Positions 11,601 through 21,900 of a stretch of DNA of 64,000 bases are shown here, in pieces. A model generated the notes under the pieces. That model worked only from the letters and a program-made list of their open reading frames with translations. It did not search any database and had not been told where the DNA came from. The DNA lies in assembly GCF_000755165.1 (NCBI RefSeq), contig NC_025872.1:476792-540791 (forward strand), in the 5' to 3' direction. A program made the translations under genes and the position numbers. This DNA comes from Leishmania panamensis. Taxonomy: Eukaryota; Euglenozoa; Kinetoplastea; Trypanosomatida; Trypanosomatidae. The stretch's first letter is position 1; every line of letters starts with the position of its first letter.

Positions 11601-13292
11601 GAGTGAATTTGATTCAGGGAGCAGCAACATCAACACACGCTTGGATTCAGAATAGCAACACAACTGCGCGCGGCTTCTCAGACTGTTAGTGGGAGGGGAG
11701 GGGTTGTGTGGTGCACGAAAGGCTTTCTGAACCATATTGAATACTGAATTTGATGAAGTGTTTTATTCTTCTCTCATTGCTTCTTTGATTATGCCCTCTG
11801 AAACCTGTTGTCTCCTTCTCCCCCGACTCGCTCATCCCCTCTCAACCTCTCTTCTCGCACGACTATAGTCCTCCTCCTCTTTCATATTTCGCAGTTGTCG
11901 AGAGGTACATTCAGACATGGGCGCTTTTGGTTTCTTGCCTTGAGGGAATCTTTTCCTGCTTCGCTGCTGATTGCCCTCATCTCACTTTTGTTCTCTCCTG
12001 TGGCCGCCCTTTACGTTTACCAGTCACTGAACAGCAGCAACACACCTCCCTCCTCTCTCTCTCTCTCTCGATAGCAGCCACACGCTCACGGCGCAGCTTC
12101 TTCGCTCTCTCCCTCTTCTCCGGTCACTCCCCCAATGCTTCTGCTTTCTCGGCCTTCGCTCATTTTCCTCTCTCCCCTATTTCTTCCCTTTCGGGTTTCC
12201 TACAGTTACAAGCACACACACCCAAGCGCGAAGGAGGGGAAAGAGGGAGGTGTCAGGTGCCTGTGTGTGCGTGTGTGCGTGTGTGCGTGTGCGTGGGTGT
12301 GTGTGCCTGTATGTGGTTCTATGCGCACGGTGCGTTTTCCTCTTCTCCTTGTCTGGGGGCATTGGGCTTCATCTCTCTCAAGTGCATTTCGCTCGTTTGT
12401 TTTTCTTCTTTTCTGTTATGTGCTTTGCGGTGTGCAGAGCTGACTGCGACACTGTGTTCTCTCTTCACTGACTGTGCTTCACAGCCGCTGCGGCCGCTGT
12501 TGATTAAGGCTGTCGTGTAGCTTCTCTGATGGTGAGGGAGGATTGAAGTGTTCCCTTCTCTTTCCGCACGTATGTACGTGTGTGTCTGTGCATGTCTGTG
12601 CATGTGCGTGCGTGTGTACGTGCTTGTGTGTACACACAATGGCACAGAAGAAGAAAAAAAAACGAAGGAGGTAACTTCTAAAGGGTGCATTGTTGGATAT
12701 TGGCAAGACAGCACACCTTGTTCGACCCTCTGCCCCCTCCCCCTCTCCTACGGGTCCTCACGCATGCGGTCCTGGCCGCCCCAGGGCGTGTTGGTCACAT
12801 CCATGTGGCGGATTGTGGGGGCGTCTGTGATGAGAAATGGAGGTGTTCTGACCCTCTCATATGTTGAGTGGGTGTGGGTGTGTGCGCTCGCTCTGCAACG
12901 TTGTATGCGTCCGCCCCTCGTGCAAGGCATTCATCACTGGAGGGAGGAGGGGGGGCATGTGTCTCCGTGATTGCCTAGGGCGCCCCTTCACCAACATATT
13001 CCGCCCTCATTCGCACCGCATCATCATCGACGATTCCCTCCCCCCCCCCCCTTCCCTTTCGACACGATCTTTCGCTAATCCACTAAACCTCCGTATACCT
13101 TCACATACACGCGCACACTCGTATACGGTCGCATCCTCTCGCCAATTGTGCGTCATGAAAAGGAGATTGGGCACAGTCATTGACCCTCCCCCCCTGCGCA
13201 CACCGCGTATCCACAAGTGCCGTGAGGCGTCATCGTCTTAACTTTCATTGGCCTTTTTTTCTTTGGGGGCCTCTCCTTTCTCTCGCCCGCTC
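8653..13292 (+). other. Intergenic spacer, 4.6 kb
   Basis: Mostly pyrimidine-rich DNA with TG, AC and CT repeats and poly-C at about 9455-9468. A less biased island at about 11500-11760 and another at about 12740-12880 have no convincing ORF. The 313-codon frame at 9538-10479 is low-complexity and is not called. I see no RNA gene. Confidence 0.6.
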
Positions 13293-13340
13293 GTTCTCTC
13301 TCTCTCTCTCTCTCTCCCTCGTCTTGTCATTCACAACGAG
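13293..13340 (+). promoter_or_regulatory. Predicted trans-splice acceptor for the 751-aa gene
   Basis: A CT microsatellite forms the polypyrimidine tract, and the first AG after it is at 13339-13340. No ATG lies between this AG and ATG 13579, giving a 5' UTR of about 238 nt. Confidence 0.55.
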
Positions 13341-13578
13341 CATCGTGCTCCTGCGTGGGGGACGGGGGGCGGCAGTCGACGGTGTACGGACCCCACCCGG
13401 TTCAAGCAGTACTCAAGAAAAAAAGGATCAAAACGCGAGTGCGCCTCGCATTAAATCTAAGCACATACGAAGGGACACACGTACACACAGAGAGAGAGAG
13501 AGAAGGGTGCAACCGGGTTCCTCATTACTGTTGCCTTCTTTTCTGCTTTGCCCCCTTCCACATCTGGTGGCCTCACTC

Positions 13579-15834
13579 ATGGGCAGCGTCTGCTCCTCTG
13601 GTGAGGATGCCAGGCACCATCGTGAGAACCACAAGAACCGCATCAACCCCACCGAGACCTACGACAAGTGGCAGCAGAAGATGCTGCTTGACATCGGTGC
13701 CGACCCGCTGGCTGTCATTCGAGACTTTCCACGCATGACAGTGTTCGTGCACACTAACACGTCCTGCCACTCCTTACAGGATTACTACCACCCAATCAAT
13801 GATTGCACTGACGCAGCGTTGAACAGGAAACCGCAGCAGCAGAAGCAGCCACGACTGCAGTCCCCTATCAACCCACTGGTCCCTCGGAACAGAAGTCAGT
13901 CACATCCTAATGTCGGAGCAGATGCTGCTGAGCACGGCGTCGGTGGTGCAGCGGGTATGGAAGGCGAGTCAAGGCAGCAACAGCGCCGCCGCAAGCGCAT
14001 GGAGAAGTGCAGCTCTTCAGCACTGCACATGGATACATCAACCGGCGCTAAGGTTAATGCTAACGCCAGTGTTGCATGGACCTCGCCGACGGCGTCTCCG
14101 TTACTACCGCCTCGCTCCCCTTCCAACCTGATGCCTCACGGCAGCACCAAGTCTCAGCGTCCCAGCCGACAAGAACTGTCCCTTGGCGACGACGTTTTCG
14201 CCGCTCGCATGCAACGTGTGCGAGATGCTGTGCTGCTGTTGTCAGAGCTGTGCAACGAGCGTGCAACGTTCGGCGCTTCTTTTGAGAGCTCCTGGGACCG
14301 TCTCATCATGCACGGTAGCGGTGGTGGCCGTGGCAGCAACGCAGCCAACGAGCCTACCCCGGAGCCAACGCACCATAGCCGTCCACCGTCCTCGGCCAAA
14401 CAAGTGCGAAAGAAATCCATCACGCTTGACGTACACCAAATCCTGTTAAACGCCTGTGTGGACAGCGGCATGCTGATGCTGGTAGAAGAGACTAACTCCG
14501 CTCCGACTCTCGCGTCCCCGCTGCTCGGGTCTGCCCAGCCACGGCTTGGTGCGAGCGCGCTGGCGCCTTTGTCGCTGCAACCGTGTACGCCACCAGGGCT
14601 GGTGAGCCACACTTTCCAGCCAAACACATCGAGTGCATCTGGGCTACAGCCGGGCTCGGCAAACACGACAACTGAGCTCACTGCTGGCGGGGCAACGGCA
14701 CCGAACCACAGCACTCTCAGCAGTGACCACCCGCCGATGCCGGAAGCGGGCGATGATTGGCAGCAGCGAAACCGAGGCCCTGTTGCCAGCGCGTCAGGCC
14801 GCTACATCGTGCGCAGCGCCACCTTCCACCTCATGCAGTTCACTACGCAAGGAGTAATGTTCTTCCCGGTACAGCGGCTGAAGCACATTCTATGGATGCC
14901 GTGGTCCTCGCACATGCAAGATGTGGCGTGGATGATCCACTTCCACGTAGTGGAGGCCACCCCAGAGAACTTAGCTGCATGCAAGCAGCACCATCCCAAT
15001 ACACTGTGCAACACCCCGACGTCCCTGCTGTCGCCGCACGCAGACTCGGCGGTGGAAGCTGTCATCGCTACAGTGGCAGGGGTGTATGGTCACCGAAACT
15101 CGCTCTCGGAGACTCGGGCGTTAAAGGGTGGCACCGCCGACGCGGAGGGGGGGAAGCTGCCTGCTATTGCTGACGGTGTGCGCAACGGTAAACTCATTTT
15201 GATTCGGCACATCCAGACAGGACGGCACTACGTCGTGGACAGCGAGCGCAAGACGACGCCGCGGTATGAGTTGGACTGGGCGTGCAACATTGTGCTCGAC
15301 CAAGACACTCTACTGAAGGTGTTTGCACCGTATCAGGAGTACGCCGCCGCTGCGAGGGATGCGGCAGCGGCGGCGCCGTCAGCCCCTCTTTCATCGCTGC
15401 GCAACCCGACTGTGGCGCAGAAGAAGACCACTGAGACCGCCTATTCAGCCTTGCATGCGCATCAGCACCCGTGCGACAACAGTTATGAAACTGTCAATGG
15501 GGACGCGCCGACGTCAGACACAACGTCAGACAATGTCGCTGAAATGGCGTTCCCACGTAGGCCGGTGGCAGTGCCAGCCACTATACTTAACCCGGAGCTA
15601 CTTACCCTAGATTTTGGCGTACGCGCGGCACAGCAGCCGCTGTTGCTGAGGCGCGAGGTGGTGTGTGCATCTGTAGAAGTCCTCGCCGCCCGCATGGAGA
15701 AGCCGCCTCACACGCTTTTCATGGTATCCCCCACATGGTGCAAGCGCAAGGAAGAGCTTGACTACGTGTTAAAGCAACAGTACAGGGTGCAGCTGGCGAA
15801 GGTGAATGAGCTGCCTAAGAAGATGCTGTATTAG
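13579..15834 (+). CDS. Conserved-looking hypothetical protein with N-myristoylation/palmitoylation motif
   Basis: The protein has 751 residues and starts MGSVCSSGE. Gly2 with Ser6 fits the N-myristoyltransferase consensus, and Cys5 could be palmitoylated, which suggests attachment to the plasma, flagellar or endocytic membrane. This start is the first ATG after the predicted acceptor, and the myristoylation motif appears only with it. Two ordered regions flank a disordered Ser/Pro/Gln-rich centre: residues about 20-75 (TYDKWQQKMLLDIGADPL and following) and about 400-751, including YIVRSATFHLMQFTTQGV and a C-terminal block with HTLFMVSPTWCKRKEELDY. I recognise no enzyme motif. SIDER copy A starts 734 nt downstream and probably lies in its 3' UTR. 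Confidence 0.82.
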   Translation: MGSVCSSGEDARHHRENHKNRINPTETYDKWQQKMLLDIGADPLAVIRDFPRMTVFVHTNTSCHSLQDYYHPINDCTDAALNRKPQQQKQPRLQSPINPLVPRNRSQSHPNVGADAAEHGVGGAAGMEGESRQQQRRRKRMEKCSSSALHMDTSTGAKVNANASVAWTSPTASPLLPPRSPSNLMPHGSTKSQRPSRQELSLGDDVFAARMQRVRDAVLLLSELCNERATFGASFESSWDRLIMHGSGGGRGSNAANEPTPEPTHHSRPPSSAKQVRKKSITLDVHQILLNACVDSGMLMLVEETNSAPTLASPLLGSAQPRLGASALAPLSLQPCTPPGLVSHTFQPNTSSASGLQPGSANTTTELTAGGATAPNHSTLSSDHPPMPEAGDDWQQRNRGPVASASGRYIVRSATFHLMQFTTQGVMFFPVQRLKHILWMPWSSHMQDVAWMIHFHVVEATPENLAACKQHHPNTLCNTPTSLLSPHADSAVEAVIATVAGVYGHRNSLSETRALKGGTADAEGGKLPAIADGVRNGKLILIRHIQTGRHYVVDSERKTTPRYELDWACNIVLDQDTLLKVFAPYQEYAAAARDAAAAAPSAPLSSLRNPTVAQKKTTETAYSALHAHQHPCDNSYETVNGDAPTSDTTSDNVAEMAFPRRPVAVPATILNPELLTLDFGVRAAQQPLLLRREVVCASVEVLAARMEKPPHTLFMVSPTWCKRKEELDYVLKQQYRVQLAKVNELPKKMLY

Positions 15835-16567
15835 CGCTGACGGTGGTTCCTTGTGTGAGTGCAGTCGTACTTGAGCAAGGGGAGAGGGGCAGCCAGCCAC
15901 CTGCACCAACGCCATCCTGCATCACTGCCCCTCTCTCCCGCTCGCTCACTCCCTCCTCTCTCTCTCTCGTCTTTAGCCTTTCTTTTACCTTAGAGTGTTG
16001 CACATGTGTGTGTGTGTGTGTGTATGCGGCGGTGCCTCTGCATGAATGCCGCGGATTGCGGGTAGGACGAAGTCCGAGGGGCTCTGCTCTTGCGAAGGGG
16101 TCTATGAAAAGGGGCTGGTGGAGAGAGGAATGAAAAACGAGGACACACACGTTTTACTCCGACTTCCTTTAATCGCCTGATCACTACGACAGTCGACGGA
16201 TGCAACCAAGGAGAGCCCTAATGTCTCCACCACCCTTCATTTGGAGAGCCTCACAGGGACTGGGGTCCGTGTCTGCGTAGGGGTTTTCACCTTCTTCTCT
16301 CCCCTCCGCCTTCTCCTCGTCGTCTCCGTAATCCTCTTTCCGTGTCGTTATCCCCCTTTTCTTCTTCTCTTTCTCGTCTACTTCAGTGATGCCGTGGCCC
16401 CTCAGTCGGTATGGCTTTTCCCTCGCCGCTTTCATTCTCATTTCGTGAGCCGCTCGGTTCTGCATCTTCTAGAGTTGCTCCGGCTGAGTTGCTTTTTGAG
16501 GAGTTTCGCTGGTGTCTTGTGTTGTCTTATTGTTTTGTTTGCCCGTTGCTTTCCTTTGCCGTAGCGG
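15835..16567 (+). other. 3' flanking region upstream of SIDER copy A
   Basis: Probable 3' UTR of the 751-aa gene. It contains a TG run at about 16003-16024 and pyrimidine-rich DNA. I see no gene. Confidence 0.6.
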
Positions 16568-16593
16568 ATATACGCGCATGTACGCCCACGTGG

Positions 16594-16627
<34 letters not shown>

Positions 16628-17105
16628 GTCTCTAATGGCTCCCCTGGTCTTTGCACTCTCTCTCTTGTTCGAGGGAGCCAATGTCTTCTCCTTTGGGGCA
16701 TTCCTCTTTGCTTTTTTTGTTTGTTTTTTCCGTCGTTCTTCACTCTCCCGGATAACGATTGGGAGGACGGACACCCCTCAGCGCGTGGCATCCAGGGGCC
16801 CGGCGCTCCCGCTCTGCGGTGTGGGGAGGCCAGGCAGCCCCCCCCCCCTTCAACTCTCCCAATGCCGAGCCCCCTCTGGTGGCGACCGGGCCAAGCACCT
16901 ACGACGCCGGGCGGTCAGCGTGACCTGCGGCAGTGAGCACGTTTGCGTTATCCATACGATAGGCGTAGTGTCCGCGTGACTCGAGCGTGTCTCACCCGGC
17001 CCTCGCTGACTAGTGGTGTGGGGAGCCTGCGCCAGGCTGTGGGGTGTCGTGGGGAATTGGAGCTCGTACTGTATGGCAGAGAGTGGACAGTCTGAAGCGA
17101 AAAAA
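16568..17105 (+). mobile_element. SIDER-type retroposon, copy A
   Basis: A dispersed, non-coding element, A-tailed at its 3' end (GAAGCGAAAAAA, 17105). It is almost identical to 49040-49547 and partly repeated in inverted orientation at 37443-37785. It opens with ATATACGCGCATGTACGCCC, then has a TG microsatellite at about 16594-16629 that is longer than in copy C, a pyrimidine-rich part, an 11-C run and a GC-rich 3' half. Size, A-tail, sense orientation and position in a 3' UTR fit the extinct SIDER family of Leishmania, whose members can destabilise the mRNAs that carry them. The assignment to SIDER is by architecture; I could not align it to a consensus. Confidence 0.7.
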
Positions 17106-18865
17106 CACCTCTTCCCGGAACCCGATGCTGTATATCTATATATATCTATATCTATATGTGTGTGTGCGTGTGTGTACGTGTGTTCTCGCTCCTTCCCAGG
17201 CTAGAAAAGCAGCGCTCACCGGTCTCCTGTGAGAATTCAAGTTTTTCTTCAGCTTTGATTTGGCTGGTCTCTTCTCAGGCATGTGCGTTGCGGACTTTTC
17301 TGTCCTCAGTTCATTAACAATGCGATAAGGTCGAGGGGGCAATCGAGTTTTGTTTTCTCAGTGGAGGCGCCCTCTTTCCCCCTCCGCGCCACGTCTAGTT
17401 GCCATGTTCGTTGAGGAAAAGATCCTCATGGACCCTCTGGCCCATTCTCTCCCGTTCTTTCCACTCTGTCTCTCCAGGGTGAGTTGCTCCCGTCCAGCTT
17501 TCCTTCGTGGCCCCACCCGGTGCGAAGGAAAGCTGGACGGGAGATCGGCTCCGCACTCTTGTCGGTGTATTCAGACACAAACACATACGGGTATCGATAT
17601 GTTTGTATGAGAAAGGCGCTCTATTCCTTTCGTTATGGCCTCGGTGGGAGCGGCACGACCGCACACAGCCCAAAAGTCGGATTGATTGCGGCGAATACAC
17701 CGGCTAGCTCATGGCCTCGGTGCAACTCCCTCTCTCCCTGTCTCTCATGCTGACAAGGTGGATTAAGTTTGCACACATATGGGTATGTGTGGTGGGCACA
17801 ACCGGGTATTTTGGCAAGGCCTCCATGGGGCACAAAAGAGAAAAAGAGAATCGGGCGTGGTAAGTGAAGAATTGGTGTACCGGCAAAGACGTCGCTTCGC
17901 TTCCCTCTTTCTCATGCTTCGGTGCCATCTGCATTCGCTGTCCACATCATTTTCTCCCTCCCTTCCCAACACCATAAACTCGCACTCCTGGTCATCTCTC
18001 TCTCTCTGGTGTGTGCTCTACAGCTGCGTTGCACCTTTGCTTTTCAGCAATTTCGAGGGGAGAGGGGGTGTCTCTGCATGTGAGGGAGGGAAGGGGAAAG
18101 AAAGTGGATGATATGAAAGGGACCTTTGCGCTTCTTCGCCTATGATCGGACATTGTCCTGTTCGAATGTTTGCCTCCCTCTCTCTCTTTCACCTCTCTCT
18201 CTCCCATCCACGGACACCATCGCCGATTTACAGTGACGCGAGTTATTCTCAAAGCAAACAAAACTGACTGCAGAACTGCAACACAGGCAAGAAGGCATCC
18301 GAACGTGAAGGCAGTGCTGCGCTCCCTCGCTTTTCTCCTCTCCCCTTCCCCTCCCACCCCACCCCCCGGATGACGGGCGGACAGTGGTGCGTGCGCTTTC
18401 CTCCTAAACTCTCCCCTCATTCGACCTCTTTGAACTGTTTGGTGTTCTCTCAGGGGGCTCTCTCCTTTTCTCTGCGTTGCGCGTGTGTGCGGTTCCCCTT
18501 TTACTTTTTTCTGGGTGTTCACCCTGTGTGTCTGCGTGTCTACCCCCTCCCTCCCTCTTTCACGCACAGTCACAAACGAACACACACACACACATGTACA
18601 GCTGTGGAGTTGCATCCTTGTCGCTCCACCTCTCTCGCTTTTCTTATTGGCGTGCTATTTCTTCTCATTTTTCACTTTGGTGCATCCCGCACACCTGTAC
18701 CTGGGTGCCAGTGAGTTGTGTGCCTCTGTTGGAGTGGAAAAGGAGGTGCATGCGTCATCTCGCTCCTCTGTTGTTTTCGTTTTCCTCGGAGAGCGACCTC
18801 CAGTGCTTGGCTCTCGGCTTGTAATCAATCTGTACACGAGTCCCGCACCGAACTTACACCCCATC
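17106..18865 (+). other. Intergenic spacer with a perfect hairpin
   Basis: The spacer between SIDER copy A and the CCDC17-like gene. It contains an ATCT/AT-rich run at about 17131-17158 and the inverted repeat 17487-17543, listed separately. The rest is pyrimidine-rich. I see no gene. Confidence 0.6.
17487..17543. repeat. Perfect 21-bp inverted repeat, 15-nt spacer
   Basis: The left arm 17487-17507 (CTCCCGTCCAGCTTTCCTTC followed by G) is exactly complementary to the right arm 17523-17543, with a 15-nt loop. The arms stop abruptly on both sides, so this is a discrete hairpin rather than a repeat-rich patch. It lies in non-coding DNA after SIDER copy A. Confidence 0.9.
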
Positions 18866-18894
18866 ATCTTTCACACCTTTCCCCCACCAATCAG
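18866..18894 (+). promoter_or_regulatory. Predicted trans-splice acceptor for the CCDC17-like gene
   Basis: A pyrimidine-rich stretch ends at AG 18893-18894, 73 nt before ATG 18968. An alternative AG at 18710-18711 would put an out-of-frame ATG at about 18748 ahead of the gene, so the nearer site is preferred. Confidence 0.4.
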
Positions 18895-18967
18895 CATACA
18901 TTCACTCGCTGTCGTCGTCCCTCTCTCTCTCCTCGCCCACTCCTTATTCTTTCCCACCCTTGACACG

Positions 18968-21900
18968 ATGCCGGCGTGTCCTGATTGTGGACTCGTGTTC
19001 GGCTCCCTCAGCAATGTCCAGATACACCGCCGATCTGGCGCGTGCTCGATGCAGTTAGGAGCATCGGCCACTAACTCAGCCCTGCATGCCCCGCAGCCTA
19101 TAGTCTACACTGCCGGCTATCCGGTGAGGCCGGCCGCTAACCCGACGGGCTACGTCGGCTTTGGCGGCTACAGGCATGGAAAAGGTGGCTATGACATGCA
19201 GGGTGCACCGGTTTTCCTCGCAGAAGCCGAGCAGCTGCCGCACATAACCCCCATAGAGCGCGAAATTGAGCAAGCGCTGGCCATTCAGCGCAATCAGCAG
19301 GCAACTGACCTGGCGGAGCGGGAGCGCATGATGCTCGACCAGCAGGTAAATCTGGTTTTGCCGGCGCGTCAAGCGCAGCTACAACAGTCGCAGGAGGCCC
19401 TGAAAGATCAGCTGCTTCAGATGAAGCTGGAGCTCTTCACCAACCAGCAGCAGCAACAATCGGGCAACGACATGGACATGGCGTTCCTGCGGAATGAAAT
19501 GGCGGCGATGCGTGGCGCTCTCTCTTCGATGAGCATGAACTGCGTCTCTAACAGCGGCCCTGGCCTGACACGGCGAAATCCGCGCAAGCCGCAGCAGCAG
19601 CAATCATCGGCAGCCCGCACGCAGGTCCGCCGCGAGCGGCGCCAGCACGGAAGCGTCATAGACGAGGACGACTCTTGGGAAAGCCTTGATGACGTCCCCC
19701 GCAGCAGCGAGTATGGCGACGACTACGGTGAAGCTCGCGGCGGGAATCGAAGTGGGCACACGCTCTCGCCACGAAGTGTCCGCCTCCTCGGCTCGGCGCC
19801 GTCGCAGAAACTCTGTGAAGTGCTGAAAAGCATGCAGGCTGAAATTCGAAGATTGCAGGTTGTGAGCGCCACCCGTATAGAGCCGCCGTTTCCCACAGCC
19901 TCGACGTTGCAACCGGGCCTGCACTCGCTCAAGCTTGCCACCCTCGAAGGCATCGACCTTTCCATCCCTCTCGACGAGGTGGACGTGTCAATCAAGGTAT
20001 ACTACATGTCGTACGCGAACGGTGAGTATCTGCTTGAGCCCTCTCTCAAGCGCACCTTCCCACGGCACCCACCACCGTTGACCCGTCATGGCACCAACGT
20101 AATGCTCTTTACTGTCCCCTCGCTCCAGTTCATTGTGCACTCGCCGAAAGAGATGGTTGTGTTCGTGCTGCAGGTGCTTTACCGCGGCCGACTGCTGTGT
20201 TGGTCCGCCATCTTCTCGAAGGTAACCGGCAGCTTCTCGGAAGGCATTCAGAACACTTCCTTCGACCTCGCTAAGGCGCTGCAGTCACCTGGTGATGTGA
20301 TCCCTGGGGCGAGTGTGTCGGGCTACATCGAGACCGACTCGCGGGACGTACTGCAGCGCGCTGAGTCGATCCTGAACCGGAGCACCGGCAACTTCAGCGC
20401 CAGCCCAGGACCTCCATTCTCGCAGAGGCAGCATGCACAGCTACCCGGACTACCACCACTACCGCCCCCACCGCAAGGGCTGCCACTGCTGCCGGGCATG
20501 CCCAGCTGCGAGGGTCCCTTTCTGCCTCCCACGTTGGAGGCCAACGTAATGCTGCTGCAGCCAACCAATGGCCCTGTCGCACGCTTTATCCTCCCGCCGC
20601 CGACGGGGGTCTCGATTCTAGAGTGGAACGAAGTGGTGACGAAGCACCTCAAGAAGATGCAGAAGTACCCGCCCAAGAGGAAGTCCATCGCGCCGGCGGC
20701 CGAAAAGGCTAGCGACAACGGTAAAGGAAAACGAAATGAGAAGCATATCAGTCACCGGAAGCCAGCGCCACCGGTGGCGCAGCGGCGGAGGGCGAGCCCC
20801 AGCAGTAGTAGCAGCAGCGAGGACAGCACGCAATCGTTTTCCTTATGCTCTTCTCTGTGTTCCTCGCCGTCCTTCTCCAACAGAAACGAGCTGCGCAGCC
20901 CCCTACCTCCTAGCCATAGCATGGGAGCGGTCATCGAGGGAAAAACGAGTACGCATCCCCCTGAAAAGAGGCAGCAACAGCGACAGCCCCATCGTAGCCA
21001 CCGCAGCACCGCACACTTTGCTGAGGACAGGCCAGAGGAGTTGTCAGTGACTGGGACGCCCGCGGAGCAGCAGCCTATAATGCCCATCCAAGAGCCGCAG
21101 AAACCTGCGAGCGAGCCTGCGGCTGGCGTGTCGGTGAGGAAGCCTCGCTCGCCTGATGCGCCACGGAGCAAGCCGCAAACGTTGCCACCGTCGGCCGCCG
21201 CCCCAATCACCAATTTGGCAGCCAAGGAAGCCACAGTTGAGAGGCCGCCTGTAAGCTCCAATCCACCCATGGCTAGGCCTTTGGTGCCGTCGTTTCCTTC
21301 GGTGGACAACAAAACTACCTCTCCCCAAGCCGAAACACCACCTCCACAGGCACCATGTAAGGTGCCTCTGGAAGACGTGTCACTTGTCGAGCGCAGCCGT
21401 CTGCGCGCTTTGACGGGCCCGCAGGGCAATCTGGCGGTGCCTCCGGGCTACAAGTTCAACCCCAACAACCCACCTTGCTTGAACCTCGACAAGCTCGATG
21501 TCACAGCTCAGCCGCCCGTGAACGCATGCGTGTTGCTTGGCCTCTCTGTGCCGACAGATGCGCCGCCAGCGACGCCGAAAGCGCCTGGGCACGGCACGAA
21601 GGGCAACACAGTCGACGTCTTCGTGGACGGCGTAGCTGGCATCCCGCTAGATGCTATGTGCTCGCGTGTGTTGGTGTACATTAGCGACGCGTTAGACCCC
21701 ACGACTGGTACCCCTAAGAACCCACTTCGCCACCCTCGGGTCTTTATGCGGGTGCCGGACCTCATTGCCTATCAGAATCTCAACTCGAGCAGCAGCGAGC
21801 CCAAGTTCAAGGCAAAGGTAACCTCCGACGTCAGCGATCAAACGCACGCTGTCGTCATCGTGGAGTACATCAAGGACTCAAAAGGTCCACCGATTGTGTT

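Noticed and set aside
17013..17204. ORF beginning MVWGACARLWG, repeated at 49455 and, inverted, ending at 37545
   Set aside because: It is inside the three SIDER copies and repeats only because the element repeats. Its ends differ according to flanking DNA.
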